DNA of 39,943 bases. It comes from a virus. Shown piece by piece: positions 25,507-31,389 of this stretch (positions within the stretch are counted from its first letter, which is position 1; every line of letters begins with the position of its first letter). The stretch is from positions 1-39,943 of the IMG/VR virus record IMGVR_UViG_3300031787_000312, one strand, 5' to 3'. Position numbers and translations under genes: made by a program. The notes below the pieces were generated by a model that was not told the origin of the DNA, did not search any database, and worked only from the letters and a program-made list of their open reading frames with translations.

Positions 25507-25847
25507 TCGGCCAACTTAGAGCCGCTCAAAGTCAGCGCTTGACGCGCGAAGTTGCCAGCGCTGCCATCGCCCTTCGTCCATGAGCCGAGGCCTTCTTCCT
25601 GCGTCAAAGGCGGTGCACTCTTCGTGGTGTCGATTGGCGGCCTACCCTCACGCAGTAGCACCTCGAATGCGCCGAGCGCCTCGATTGCAGTTGTGAGCGC
25701 ATGCGCGTCCTTTGCGTTGCTCTCTTCGAGCCCATTCTTGAACCTCGTCAGACCGCGCACAGTGTTGATTGCGCGCCACTTCTCGGCGGCTTCAACAGAG
25801 TCAGCGCGCATCCTACGCAGGTGTTCAATGGCGTCGGGAAGGTTCAC
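25503..25847 (-). CDS. Hypothetical protein upstream of terminase
   Basis: 114 residues from a GTG that overlaps the upstream stop as GTGA. The N-terminal two thirds are helical and charged (DAIEHLRRMRADSVEAAEKW, GLTRFKNGLEESNAKDAHAL) and the C-terminal part is loop-rich. It could be an accessory packaging factor because it lies between the small and large terminase genes and touches the latter, but no family is recognised. Confidence 0.65.
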   Translation of the reverse strand: MNLPDAIEHLRRMRADSVEAAEKWRAINTVRGLTRFKNGLEESNAKDAHALTTAIEALGAFEVLLREGRPPIDTTKSAPPLTQEEGLGSWTKGDGSAGNFARQALTLSGSKLAE

Positions 25848-26026
25848 TTGAGCGCCTCCACTTGTTCGTCGGTTGCTTCGTCGAGCCAGGCGCACATCCG
25901 GCCCGTGGCAGGGTCTATGTACGCGACGTGCTGCAAGCCCTCGCTGGTCACAAAGCGAATCCAACCAGCGCACCTTGGGCACGTAAACGGCCCTTTGCGC
26001 TCTTGCAGCGTGTGCGGGAAGGTCAC
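25844..26026 (-). CDS. Small Cys-containing hypothetical protein
   Basis: Sixty residues from a GTG in a GTGA overlap. Contains FTCPRCAGWIRFV, one CxxC zinc-knuckle half, and a later single Cys (GRMCAWLDEATDEQVEALK). It is beta-rich and acidic at the end. May be a mini zinc-ribbon protein. Function unknown. Confidence 0.65.
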   Translation of the reverse strand: MTFPHTLQERKGPFTCPRCAGWIRFVTSEGLQHVAYIDPATGRMCAWLDEATDEQVEALK

Positions 26027-26205
26027 GAGACCACCGCCCACGTCACGGCCACCGCAAGCAGTGTAGTCACCACGCCCAACGCGAACCCTCCGACAACGGC
26101 CCACGCAAGCCACTTGAGAAGTCCCATGCCAAGCACTTCGCGCCCTTCCTTGCTGAGGCCTTCAAGCGCCTTGGCGTCACTGTCCAGCGTGCGGTGCAAA
26201 GTCAT
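26023..26205 (-). CDS. Small membrane protein (holin-like size)
   Basis: Sixty residues with a short charged N-terminus (TLHRTLDSDAKALEGLSKEG) and one strong C-terminal membrane segment (LAWAVVGGFALGVVTTLLAV). ATGA and GTGA overlaps fix both ends. It is far from the lysis cassette, so it may instead act on the host envelope, for example in superinfection exclusion, together with the neighbouring lipoprotein and membrane peptide genes. Not assignable. Confidence 0.65.
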   Translation of the reverse strand: MTLHRTLDSDAKALEGLSKEGREVLGMGLLKWLAWAVVGGFALGVVTTLLAVAVTWAVVS

Positions 26206-26513
26206 TCGCAACTCAGCGCAGGGTTGTCCGTGACGCACCCGCACGGCGTCCAGTTGCACCACGACGGGCATTCGTCGCGAGGCGTGCACACACGAGGAGC
26301 ATCGCTTGAAGTGGCGTCAGAAGGCGCGCCAGCGTCGACAATGGGCATAGGCGCACAGTCGCAGCCAGAGGACGCCAGGAGAAGTGCGAGCATGCACTTC
26401 GACGCGGCGCGTTCAGATTTGCGCACGCGTTGCTTCACCTTGGCGAATGCGCGCAGAACGACGCGAGGCATACGCGCTTGATTCGCTGGCAGTTTGGCGT
26501 CGCGCAGCTTCAT
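26202..26513 (-). CDS. Cys-rich putative lipoprotein
   Basis: 103 residues. A long basic N-terminus (39 residues) precedes a hydrophobic segment MLALLLASSGC that ends in a lipobox-like SSGC. An unstructured linker DAGAPSDATSSDAP and a Cys-rich C-terminus (CTPRDECPSWCNWTPCGC) follow. The -3 residue is Ser rather than Leu, so lipidation is probable, not certain; a shorter start nearer the hydrophobic segment is possible. The linker and Cys style is common in surface lipoproteins of Myxococcota. Possible roles include receptor blocking as with phage T5 Llp, but this is speculation from architecture. Confidence 0.6.
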   Translation of the reverse strand: MKLRDAKLPANQARMPRVVLRAFAKVKQRVRKSERAASKCMLALLLASSGCDCAPMPIVDAGAPSDATSSDAPRVCTPRDECPSWCNWTPCGCVTDNPALSCE

Positions 26514-26644
26514 GGAGTCACCACAGCTTGCCAGACATGCGCGACGATGAACGCGCCACCCGCGAGAATGGCAGCGTTCAGCGCGACCACGCCAAGCATG
26601 AGCCCAACGAACGCAGCGAATGGAACAGCGTCGTCGCGCTTCAC
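26510..26644 (-). CDS. Tiny membrane peptide
   Basis: Forty-four residues from a GTG start overlapping the upstream stop as GTGA. After six charged residues it is almost entirely one long hydrophobic stretch (FVGLMLGVVALNAAILAGGA, then FIVAHVWQAVV), enough for one or two membrane passes. Genomic phase with both neighbours supports its reality. Unknown role; grouped with two other envelope-type genes. Confidence 0.55.
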   Translation of the reverse strand: MKRDDAVPFAAFVGLMLGVVALNAAILAGGAFIVAHVWQAVVTP

Positions 26645-26916
26645 AGCCCCTCGCCAAAGCAAACGATGTTGCCAAAAGGAATCGTGGTGCCGTTGATGAC
26701 GACTCCGACGCTCGTGACCTCCCATGCGCTTCCGCGCATGCGCTCGTCGTCACTACGAAAGCGCGTGATGGACTCTGGGCGCGAGGGCTTGTCGGGGAAG
26801 AACACGAAGACGGGCTTAGCGAAGTGCACAGCAAAGGGCTTCGCGGGCGCCTCTTCGCCCGTGTTGACGTCGATGGTGCCAACCGTTGAACGAGAAGAAA
26901 CGCGTGGAGTGCTCAT
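26641..26916 (-). CDS. Hypothetical protein
   Basis: Ninety-one residues, beta-rich (AKPFAVHFAKPVFVFFPDKP, EVTSVGVVINGTTIPFGNIV), without Cys clusters or membrane segments apart from the FVFF strand. Start at an ATG with an ATGA overlap, preceded by GGTCC-type weak ribosome site. No family recognised. Confidence 0.65.
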   Translation of the reverse strand: MSTPRVSSRSTVGTIDVNTGEEAPAKPFAVHFAKPVFVFFPDKPSRPESITRFRSDDERMRGSAWEVTSVGVVINGTTIPFGNIVCFGEGL

Positions 26917-27299
26917 GTAGGACCTTTCGTGAAGTGTAGGAGCGCGCGCCATGGTTCTAGGCGCCAATCGTTAGCCTTGTGCGGCAAAGGCCACGCAGAG
27001 ATTCGCTTGCAGCCGCTAGCCGCAAAGAGTTCACGCGCATAGCCTAGGCCTCGCGCTTCGGTGCGCACATAGCACGCGTGGACAGCTTCACCGTCGTGCG
27101 CCAGCCAGCCTAGAATCGTCGCAGGGTCGCCATCGGGATGCACGATGAGCACGCGCAGAACGGGCCACAGCGCCCGCGAGACGCCACCCATGATGCTTTC
27201 CGCAATGTGCCTATCTACTCCACGCCTAGGCCCCTTTGTGCGCCAAGTGAGGAGCACCAAAGCGGCATCATCCTGAGTTGCGTTGCGAATAGCGCTCAT
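26913..27299 (-). CDS. GNAT-like acetyltransferase fold protein
   Basis: 128 residues with the order of a GNAT domain: MSAIRNATQDDAALVLLTW (beta1-alpha1), PVLRVLIVHPDG and ATILGWLAHDGEAVHACYVR (beta2-beta4), then TEARGLGYARELF, which supplies the acetyl-CoA loop (RGLGYA, the R/QxxGxA pattern). The C-terminal part ends NDWRLEPWRALLHFTKGPT. GNAT-type proteins recur in podovirus late regions, as in the T7 internal core protein A. Catalytic activity is not shown by sequence. Start at an ATGA overlap. Confidence 0.7.
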   Translation of the reverse strand: MSAIRNATQDDAALVLLTWRTKGPRRGVDRHIAESIMGGVSRALWPVLRVLIVHPDGDPATILGWLAHDGEAVHACYVRTEARGLGYARELFAASGCKRISAWPLPHKANDWRLEPWRALLHFTKGPT

Positions 27300-27502
27300 G
27301 GTCGACCACCAAAGAGCGTGCGCCCGTCGTAGGGGTTGAACGCAATCGGCTTTGTAGCGTCGCGGTAAGCGACGATGCGCCAAGTAGCTTTGTAGGCGAA
27401 CTCGCGTTGCTGTGCCTGGTACGCCGCACGGAAGCCGCGAACCTGCATCAACGCGCGCCAACGCTTGCGTGCGGCTATGCGCCTCTTCGTGCGTCGGTTC
27501 AC
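27296..27502 (-). CDS. Small basic hypothetical protein
   Basis: 68 residues, strongly basic at the N-terminus (NRRTKRRIAARKRWRALMQ) and probably helical through QVRGFRAAYQAQQREFAYKA, which suggests nucleic-acid binding. The GTG start makes a GTGA overlap with the small terminase stop; an ATG three codons earlier (27511) overlaps it by 13 bases. Position next to the small terminase could mean a packaging accessory role. Confidence 0.6.
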   Translation of the reverse strand: MNRRTKRRIAARKRWRALMQVRGFRAAYQAQQREFAYKATWRIVAYRDATKPIAFNPYDGRTLFGGRP

Positions 27503-27957
27503 GTCAACCATCCGTTCCTGCGCCCGATAGCTTCCCAGCGTGCGCGAGCCTCTTCTTCGTTCGCAGGCACTTCAGGCTTATCAACGACGCTTTGCTCGAT
27601 TGCGAGCTTATCCCCAAAGCGCGAAGGCGAGTGCTTAGAGAGCGCCCATTGAGCCGCTTTGACGTCACCCTTGCGTGCGGCTTCCAGGACCACGCTCCAA
27701 AGCTCTGCAACGGAAGAGCCCATCGCGCGCTTAGCCCGCGCAGTGAATGCCGCAAAGTCCGATTCGCGCCCCTCGTGGAGGTCCCGCGCGCCTTTGCCAA
27801 GCCAGCGAAGCGTCGTCTCGTAGTGCACTCCGCTGATAGCGCATGCCGTATCAAGCATATGCCCGGCTTCCAGCGCTTCGAGGATATCCCTCATCGCTTC
27901 TGCGGACGCTCCAAATACGACGATGCCTTTTGGACTCACCACGCGTTCTTCGCACAC
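27499..27957 (-). CDS. Terminase small subunit (TerS)
   Basis: Up to 152 residues. The N-terminal helix-turn-helix AGHMLDTACAISGVHYETTL then RWLGKGARDL is the DNA-recognition part. A central helical core (FAAFTARAKRAMGSSVAELW, SVVLEAARKGDVKAAQWALS) and the KHSPSRFGDK ending before an acidic tail match phage small terminases. It would recognise the packaging site and hand DNA to TerL, which lies 2 kb downstream instead of adjacent. Start is uncertain: GTG codons at 27957, 27942 and 27939, none with a strong ribosome site. Confidence 0.85.
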   Translation of the reverse strand: MCEERVVSPKGIVVFGASAEAMRDILEALEAGHMLDTACAISGVHYETTLRWLGKGARDLHEGRESDFAAFTARAKRAMGSSVAELWSVVLEAARKGDVKAAQWALSKHSPSRFGDKLAIEQSVVDKPEVPANEEEARARWEAIGRRNGWLT

Positions 27958-28038
27958 AAAATGCGCAAGCGCAACAAAACAACGCGCTTCCTATGCGAAA
28001 AGGCGCGCCCCGAAAAGAGCACGCCAAAATGCGCAAAA

Positions 28039-28344
28039 TCAGCGGCCCTTTCGCTGAATCTCGCACTCAACCTCAAACGCACGCGCAAGCTCATTAGCGA
28101 CGTACTCGCGTTCAGCCTTGCCAATCTTGACACCCCACTCTTTGAAGTAGAGCCGGGCACCTTCAGTGACGTAGTAGAGCCAGAGCTTTGGCGCCTTGCT
28201 CGCGTCGTATGTGCCCTTCCGCATGCGCTCCAGAAGCGCGGACTCTACCGCCTTGCGCTTGGGGTAGAGAGCGCCTTCGCTGGCAATCGCGAGGCCAAAC
28301 TCAGTCGCCAAAACCATGTCAACCGGTGCGTTTTTCGTCGTCAT
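28039..28344 (-). CDS. Hypothetical protein, first gene of the late operon
   Basis: 101 residues, unknown, with alternating helices (MVLATEFGLAIASEGALYPK, RKAVESALLERMRKG) and an amphipathic C-terminus (REYVANELARAFEVECEIQR). The ATG lies about 17 bases after the predicted transcription start of a TTGCGC-type promoter and follows GAGAG; a GTG four codons earlier is possible. As the gene closest to that promoter it could be a late regulator or packaging factor. No HTH motif is obvious. Confidence 0.7.
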   Translation of the reverse strand: MTTKNAPVDMVLATEFGLAIASEGALYPKRKAVESALLERMRKGTYDASKAPKLWLYYVTEGARLYFKEWGVKIGKAEREYVANELARAFEVECEIQRKGR

Positions 28345-28367
28345 CTTGTCTCTCACTTTCTTTGATT

Positions 28368-28395
28368 AGAGTAGCATCGTTTTGCGCATGCGCAA
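28368..28395 (-). promoter_or_regulatory. Promoter of the late operon, TTGCGC-16-TACTCT
   Basis: On the minus strand the -35 box TTGCGC (28395-28390) is separated by 16 bases from TACTCT (28373-28368). Predicted start of transcription is about 28361, giving a leader of ~17 bases to the ATG at 28344. The -35 box is one arm of the perfect palindrome TTGCGCATGCGCAA. Four other operon heads share the layout, which supports a real promoter. Confidence 0.65.
28382..28395. promoter_or_regulatory. Operator palindrome TTGCGCATGCGCAA
   Basis: A 14-bp perfect palindrome covering the -35 box of the late-operon promoter. A bound repressor would block RNA polymerase. The core GCGCATGCGC also occurs in the operator in front of the Cro/CI-like gene at 39.28 kb, so the same protein is the obvious candidate. 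Confidence 0.65.
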
Positions 28396-28401
28396 CAACT
28401 A

Positions 28402-28629
28402 TCAGCAAGCAACCCAGCACCTAAGCTTAGGCACCCACACCCAAGGCTGGCGCCCGGACTCACGGCAAGGAACGCCAAGAGAGCGTGCGAGCCTACGGGC
28501 CGCCCTCTTAGCCTCACGAAGCGTCGTGTGCGAGCTTTTCACACGCAGATCGTCGCTATCGTCGTCATAGGTAAGTACTTCGTACCCGGTGCCCCACGAT
28601 GCGCCGTAGACGACGTCTGAGACACTCAC
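28402..28629 (-). CDS. Small hypothetical protein
   Basis: Seventy-five residues from a GTG in a GTGA overlap. The opening VVYGASWGTGYEVLTYDDDS followed by SSHTTLREAKRAARRLARSL suggests an alpha/beta mini-domain with a basic helix. The C-terminus is Trp/Val-rich (QPWVWVPKLRCWVAC). Last gene of a three-gene minus-strand operon ending just before the late-operon promoter. Function unknown. Confidence 0.65.
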   Translation of the reverse strand: MSVSDVVYGASWGTGYEVLTYDDDSDDLRVKSSHTTLREAKRAARRLARSLGVPCRESGRQPWVWVPKLRCWVAC

Positions 28630-28835
28630 GACGCCACCACCTTGCCGTGCGTCATTTCAATCCATTCGCACGTTGGCGCATGTTCTGCGCGCGCAAGCGC
28701 CACGCCTCCAAGCGAGTAATCTGCGCGCTTGTTCGACGTCATGCGCTCGCAGTAGCGGCAACGCGTTGGGGCATTCTTGGCGGCTTCAATCTCCGCGAGA
28801 AGCGCCTTGTGCGCATAGAGCGCAAGGGGAGTCAC
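28626..28835 (-). CDS. Small hypothetical protein with CxxC
   Basis: Sixty-nine residues, GTG start in a GTGA overlap. An N-terminal helix (ALYAHKALLAEIEAAKNAP) is followed by TRCRYCERMTSNKRADYSLG and a later HAPTCEWIE, giving CxxC plus His/Cys that could bind zinc. Typical of small phage early or host-takeover proteins, but not identifiable. Confidence 0.65.
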   Translation of the reverse strand: MTPLALYAHKALLAEIEAAKNAPTRCRYCERMTSNKRADYSLGGVALARAEHAPTCEWIEMTHGKVVAS

Positions 28836-29128
28836 TTCGACACCTTAGCCGCCAAGCAAGCACGGTAGAACGCCACGGAGAGCACGCGGCCAGCGTCGTA
28901 GCGCGTCACGTGAGCATTGCGCGGCGCATACGCCTTGCGCCCCTCGTAGACGGTCCGCACGCGCTTCATTTCTCCGCGCCCTTCGAGATACTCGCATGCG
29001 AGCTTGGCTTCGTGCTCGTCGCGGCATTCGTAGACGATGACTGAAGAGCGGCCAGCGGCGCCCCCCCAGCCCGAGAGGAAGGAATCGGTTGCGATTGCGA
29101 GGAAGGGCGCGAGGTTCGTGGTGGTCAT
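28832..29128 (-). CDS. Hypothetical protein
   Basis: Ninety-eight residues. First gene of the minus-strand operon driven from 29.17-29.20 kb. Contains SSVIVYECRDEHEAKLACEY then LEGRGEMKRVRTVYEG, which reads like a small ferredoxin-like alpha/beta fold with an RNA-binding look, and a C-terminal YDAGRVLSVAFYRACLAAK. Ribosome site weak (AGAGACACC). Function unknown. Confidence 0.65.
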   Translation of the reverse strand: MTTTNLAPFLAIATDSFLSGWGGAAGRSSVIVYECRDEHEAKLACEYLEGRGEMKRVRTVYEGRKAYAPRNAHVTRYDAGRVLSVAFYRACLAAKVSK

Positions 29129-29168
29129 CGTGGTGTCTCTTTCTGCCTGCGTTCTTGCTGGCCAGTGA

Positions 29169-29196
29169 ATCCTACTCTCTTCTCGTCAGCGCGCAA
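29169..29196 (-). promoter_or_regulatory. Promoter, TTGCGC-16-TAGGAT (leftward)
   Basis: Minus-strand -35 TTGCGC (29196-29191), 16-base spacer GCTGACGAGAAGAGAG, -10 TAGGAT (29174-29169). The spacer end plus -10 (AAGAGAGTAGGATTC) matches the divergent rightward promoter (AAGAGAGTAGCATTC) at 14 of 15 positions. Predicted start about 29162, a 34-base leader to ATG 29128. An inverted GCGCAA-N7-TTGCGC pair covers the -35. Confidence 0.65.
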
Positions 29197-29222
29197 CTAC
29201 TTTTTGCGCTTTTCTTTCGTCG

Positions 29223-29237
29223 TGCGCTGAAAGCGCA
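29223..29237. promoter_or_regulatory. Operator-like inverted repeat TGCGCT-GAA-AGCGCA
   Basis: Perfect 6-bp inverted arms around GAA, midway between two divergent promoters (the leftward at 29.17-29.20 kb, the rightward at 29.27-29.29 kb). Arms match the TGCGCA half-site family except the inner base. Likely a shared operator controlling both directions. Confidence 0.5.
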
Positions 29238-29265
29238 ATGATTACGGCGCGTTGCAAGATAGCAT

Positions 29266-29293
29266 TTGCGCAACGTCGGAAAGAGAGTAGCAT
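29266..29293 (+). promoter_or_regulatory. Promoter, TTGCGC-16-TAGCAT (rightward)
   Basis: -35 TTGCGC (29266-29271), spacer AACGTCGGAAAGAGAG (16), -10 TAGCAT (29288-29293). The -35 lies in the palindrome TTGCGCAA. Seven bases separate the -10 from the ATG at 29301, so transcription should start at or within a base of the start codon: a leaderless message is predicted. Confidence 0.65.
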
Positions 29294-29300
29294 TCAACCC

Positions 29301-29441
29301 ATGCAACAGAACGCATCCGCTGAAACCGTCTCACTTCCAAGCTCAACACCTGCCAAGCGCCTCCCGGCGTCGTGGTTGCGTGAGCTTGAGCGACGAGCGG
29401 CAGCGGAGCGCGCGCGCTTTGAAACGTCCCCTACGCACTGA
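29301..29441 (+). CDS. Small hypothetical protein, probably leaderless
   Basis: Forty-six residues: a Ser/Thr/Pro-rich start, then a basic-acidic helix (RLPASWLRELERRAAAERAR). First gene of the rightward accessory operon. The ATG lies directly at the predicted transcription start and has no ribosome site. In-frame codons upstream would lie inside the promoter and are therefore unlikely to be translated. No family recognised; small first-position proteins of this kind are often inhibitors of host functions. Confidence 0.55.
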   Translation: MQQNASAETVSLPSSTPAKRLPASWLRELERRAAAERARFETSPTH

Positions 29442-29456
29442 AAGAGAGAACCGCCA

Positions 29457-29801
29457 ATGTCCATCGCACACATCGAAGCCGTCACACCATCCAGCCGTCC
29501 CTACATGTCCCGTGAAATGTCCAAAGCGCTTCGCCCTTCAGAGTGGATTGCGGCAGCAAGGCGCGCTGTAGGGGGCTCGCGAGGAGCCTACCGCAATACC
29601 CCAGTGCGCATCGTCGATGGTGACGATGTGACCGTCACGGGAGAGAGCTACTATTTCACGACGCCAAGCGGCAAAACGCGCGTTCAGTATCCGGGCGCGT
29701 ACAAGTGGCGCACCGTCTATCACGCATCGACTCTGTGCATCGAGATCGGTCGTGATTGGCGACCGTCCGTAACGCGTCGCGACATCGAGCTTTTGCGCTG
29801 A
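29457..29801 (+). CDS. Hypothetical protein
   Basis: 114 residues with a purine-rich GAGAGAA ribosome site. It begins with a helical part (KALRPSEWIAAARRAVGGSR) and continues as an antiparallel beta region (NTPVRIVDGDDVTVTGESYY, TPSGKTRVQYPGAYKWRTVY) ending in SVTRRDIELL. No known family. Its place in a cluster of short unknown early-type genes is compatible with a host-directed or anti-defence role, which cannot be shown here. Confidence 0.65.
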   Translation: MSIAHIEAVTPSSRPYMSREMSKALRPSEWIAAARRAVGGSRGAYRNTPVRIVDGDDVTVTGESYYFTTPSGKTRVQYPGAYKWRTVYHASTLCIEIGRDWRPSVTRRDIELLR

Positions 29802-29856
29802 ACGCCTACGCGCCAAGGGAGAACCTTGTATCACGCTCGCTACATGAGGCGCGTCT

Positions 29857-30435
29857 ATGAAGACATACAAAAACAGGCACTTGCGCCCATCAAAGTCCGG
29901 CGATGAAGTATTGCGCCAACTCGACGAAGACGAAGCCATCGTGTTTCGCCTCGTCGGCTCTGACGTGCGCGCTACACCACGAATGGCGCGCATCGAAGCG
30001 TGGGCGCAATGGATGCACGACAACCCCGCTGACTTCGCGCGCTTGCTCTCAGAGCACCACGAGCGAGAAGCGCAACGCGAGCACGACGCGCACAAGCTTG
30101 CGCAAGCGTTAGAGCACGCGGCAGACGATGAGCTTGCATATGCGCTTAGCGTCGCGCGTGAGGCTCTCGAATGGCCGGAAGAGGCAAACCCGCACGACGA
30201 AGCCTTCGATGTCGCTAGCGAGGCGCTGGGAGTCGTGGCGCTACCATTCGACGCGTCAGCCTTGCCCCTTCCTGCCGATGTCGACGCATGGGCAGAGGTG
30301 CGAGACGATGAGCTGCGCATGACGCCTACGCGCGCACGCTGGACGCCGCAGCGCGACCCAAGGCGCTACCGCGCACGGACTGCGCTACCTGCGCAAGCGT
30401 TCATGTGCGACACGCGCACACACTACGGGCGTTGA
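29857..30435 (+). CDS. Hypothetical acidic helical protein
   Basis: 192 residues. A basic start (MKTYKNRHLRPSKSG) is followed by a long strongly acidic helical region rich in Glu, Ala and His (LLSEHHEREAQREHDAHKLA, QALEHAADDELAYALSVARE), then an acidic linker and an Arg-rich tail (RARWTPQRDPRRYRARTALP). The charge pattern could mimic DNA or mediate protein contacts. No family recognised. A 55-base gap with no hairpin precedes it. Confidence 0.6.
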   Translation: MKTYKNRHLRPSKSGDEVLRQLDEDEAIVFRLVGSDVRATPRMARIEAWAQWMHDNPADFARLLSEHHEREAQREHDAHKLAQALEHAADDELAYALSVAREALEWPEEANPHDEAFDVASEALGVVALPFDASALPLPADVDAWAEVRDDELRMTPTRARWTPQRDPRRYRARTALPAQAFMCDTRTHYGR

Positions 30436-30469
30436 CGCGGCTCTTCGCTGCGTTGCGTCAATGTTAGAA

Positions 30470-30499
30470 AATCGCGCGGGGAATGCTCTTGGCGCGATT
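30470..30499 (+). other. Stem-loop AATCGCGC...GCGCGATT
   Basis: Perfect 8-bp inverted repeat with a 14-base loop between two rightward genes. No U-tract follows, so a terminator is unlikely. It abuts the first copy of a 21-base repeat and may form a regulatory hairpin in the leader of the next gene. Confidence 0.4.
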
Positions 30500-30520
30500 G
30501 ACGGAAAATCGATTCTGGAA
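30500..30520. repeat. 21-base dispersed repeat, copy 1 (ACGGAAAATCGATT core)
   Basis: Identical over 21 bases to 30994-31014; a 14-base core recurs at 31563-31576. Contains the palindrome AATCGATT. This copy lies 14 bases before the start of the HTH gene at 30534. Confidence 0.7.
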
Positions 30521-30533
30521 ACGAGAGACACCG

Positions 30534-31121
30534 ATGCCAAGAAAACACGCGAACGCGCTCGCCATCATCATCCCCGAATGCACCGACTGGATGCAGCACT
30601 CTCCAGGGCTTCGAGACACGCTCAACAAGCCAGATGGCGGTGAGGCATGGGCCACAGTGTTTCGTGCCCTCCTAGCCTATGCCCAGCGCGGAGAACGGCC
30701 CTTCGAGGATTGGCTCCCCGACCTCGCAGCGCATCTTCTGGAGCTGGAGCGCTTGCCCTACGGCTCCGGCTTCGACGCGCCCCTCCCGGTCACCTACGAC
30801 GACGACGTGTACTCTCGCGTAATCGCAGCGGTGCGCGCGCGGAACGCCATCGAGCGAGGCCACGGTGTGCCTCGCTACTGGCTCGCGCACCTAGCCGGAT
30901 GCGCCCGACGCACCATCGAGAACGCGTGCTTTCGAGGCGCGCTCGTCGCTGTCGATGCTGGAAACTTCGACGGCAGAGAATCACCCTCACATCGACGGAA
31001 AATCGATTCTGGAACTGATGCCCGCGTGCGCCTGATTTGCCCAGAAAGCGCGCGCGCCTGGTTGGCATCGAGGGGTGTAGTTGTGGCCAGGTTGGAGCCA
31101 ACTGCACCGTGTCTATTTTGA
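30534..31121 (+). CDS. HTH-containing putative DNA-binding protein
   Basis: 195 residues. The N-terminal ~90 residues are helical and acidic (GEAWATVFRALLAYAQRGER, FEDWLPDLAAHLLELERLP). Residues 112-140 (VPRYWLAHLAGCARRTIENA then CFRGALVAV) read as a helix-turn-helix of the excisionase/MerR-like kind, and the C-terminal ICPESARAWLASRGV is typical of small HTH regulators. Start chosen at ATG 30534 since earlier codons lie in a repeat. A palindrome (CGTGTC-N6-GACACG) covers its stop codon and a sister site lies 245 bases on, so self-regulation or control of the downstream hub is plausible. Confidence 0.6.
   Translation: MPRKHANALAIIIPECTDWMQHSPGLRDTLNKPDGGEAWATVFRALLAYAQRGERPFEDWLPDLAAHLLELERLPYGSGFDAPLPVTYDDDVYSRVIAAVRARNAIERGHGVPRYWLAHLAGCARRTIENACFRGALVAVDAGNFDGRESPSHRRKIDSGTDARVRLICPESARAWLASRGVVVARLEPTAPCLF
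30994..31014. repeat. 21-base dispersed repeat, copy 2
   Basis: Exact copy of the sequence at 30500-30520, here inside the HTH gene where it encodes RKIDSG. A coding copy of a non-coding leader element suggests either a regulatory site tolerated in the gene or a past duplication. Confidence 0.7.
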
Positions 31122-31125
31122 CACG
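31108..31125. promoter_or_regulatory. Operator-like palindrome CGTGTC-TATTTT-GACACG
   Basis: Six-bp perfect arms around a 6-base AT centre, overlapping the stop codon of the HTH gene. Its reverse complement differs by one base from the core of the site at 31353-31374. Two such 18-mers 245 bases apart are unlikely by chance and look like binding sites of one dimeric protein. Confidence 0.6.
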
Positions 31126-31326
31126 CCCTGTGCGTTTGCGCGCTCGTGTCGTACATGCGACTACCCCTCGCACATCCACCCACTGCGCACCCGAGCGGCA
31201 CTGCCCATCCGCACCCTGCTCGCGCGCTCACCCTGCGCAGAGGAGCAGCTTCCCCGCCGCCCTCCCCGGTGCATCGGAAGCGGGAGAAGGGAGCGAAAGA
31301 GCACCCCCCTACCCCCCATCGCACTC

Positions 31327-31341
31327 TGGCACGCTATTTGC
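31327..31341 (+). promoter_or_regulatory. Sigma-54 (RpoN)-type promoter
   Basis: TGGCACG-CTAT-TTGC matches the sigma-54 consensus TGGCACG-N4-TTGC at every defined position, with the required 10 bases between the -24 GG and the -12 GC. Transcription would start near 31353, exactly where the 22-bp palindrome begins, and run into the 24-codon reading frame. An enhancer-binding activator would be needed, probably from the host; none is seen in the phage. Confidence 0.6.
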
Positions 31342-31352
31342 GGGACGCAGAG

Positions 31353-31374
31353 ACCGTGTCAAAACAGACACGGT
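31353..31374. promoter_or_regulatory. Operator/hairpin ACCGTGTC-AAAACA-GACACGGT
   Basis: Perfect 8-bp arms around AAAACA, placed at the predicted start of the sigma-54 transcript. On DNA it would be an operator paired with the site at 31108-31125. In RNA it would form a 5' hairpin protecting or regulating the message. Confidence 0.65.
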
Positions 31375-31389
31375 GGATGGAGGGTCTCT

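Noticed and set aside
28346-28377. Rightward promoter TTGTCT...TAGCAT
   Set aside because: The spacer is 20 bases and transcription would run antisense to the three-gene leftward operon; the leftward reading of the same region fits the shared geometry better.
31122-31326. Replication origin in the C-rich tract
   Set aside because: No iterons, AT-rich unwinding element or DnaA-box cluster that I can point to; the tract is only skewed in base composition.
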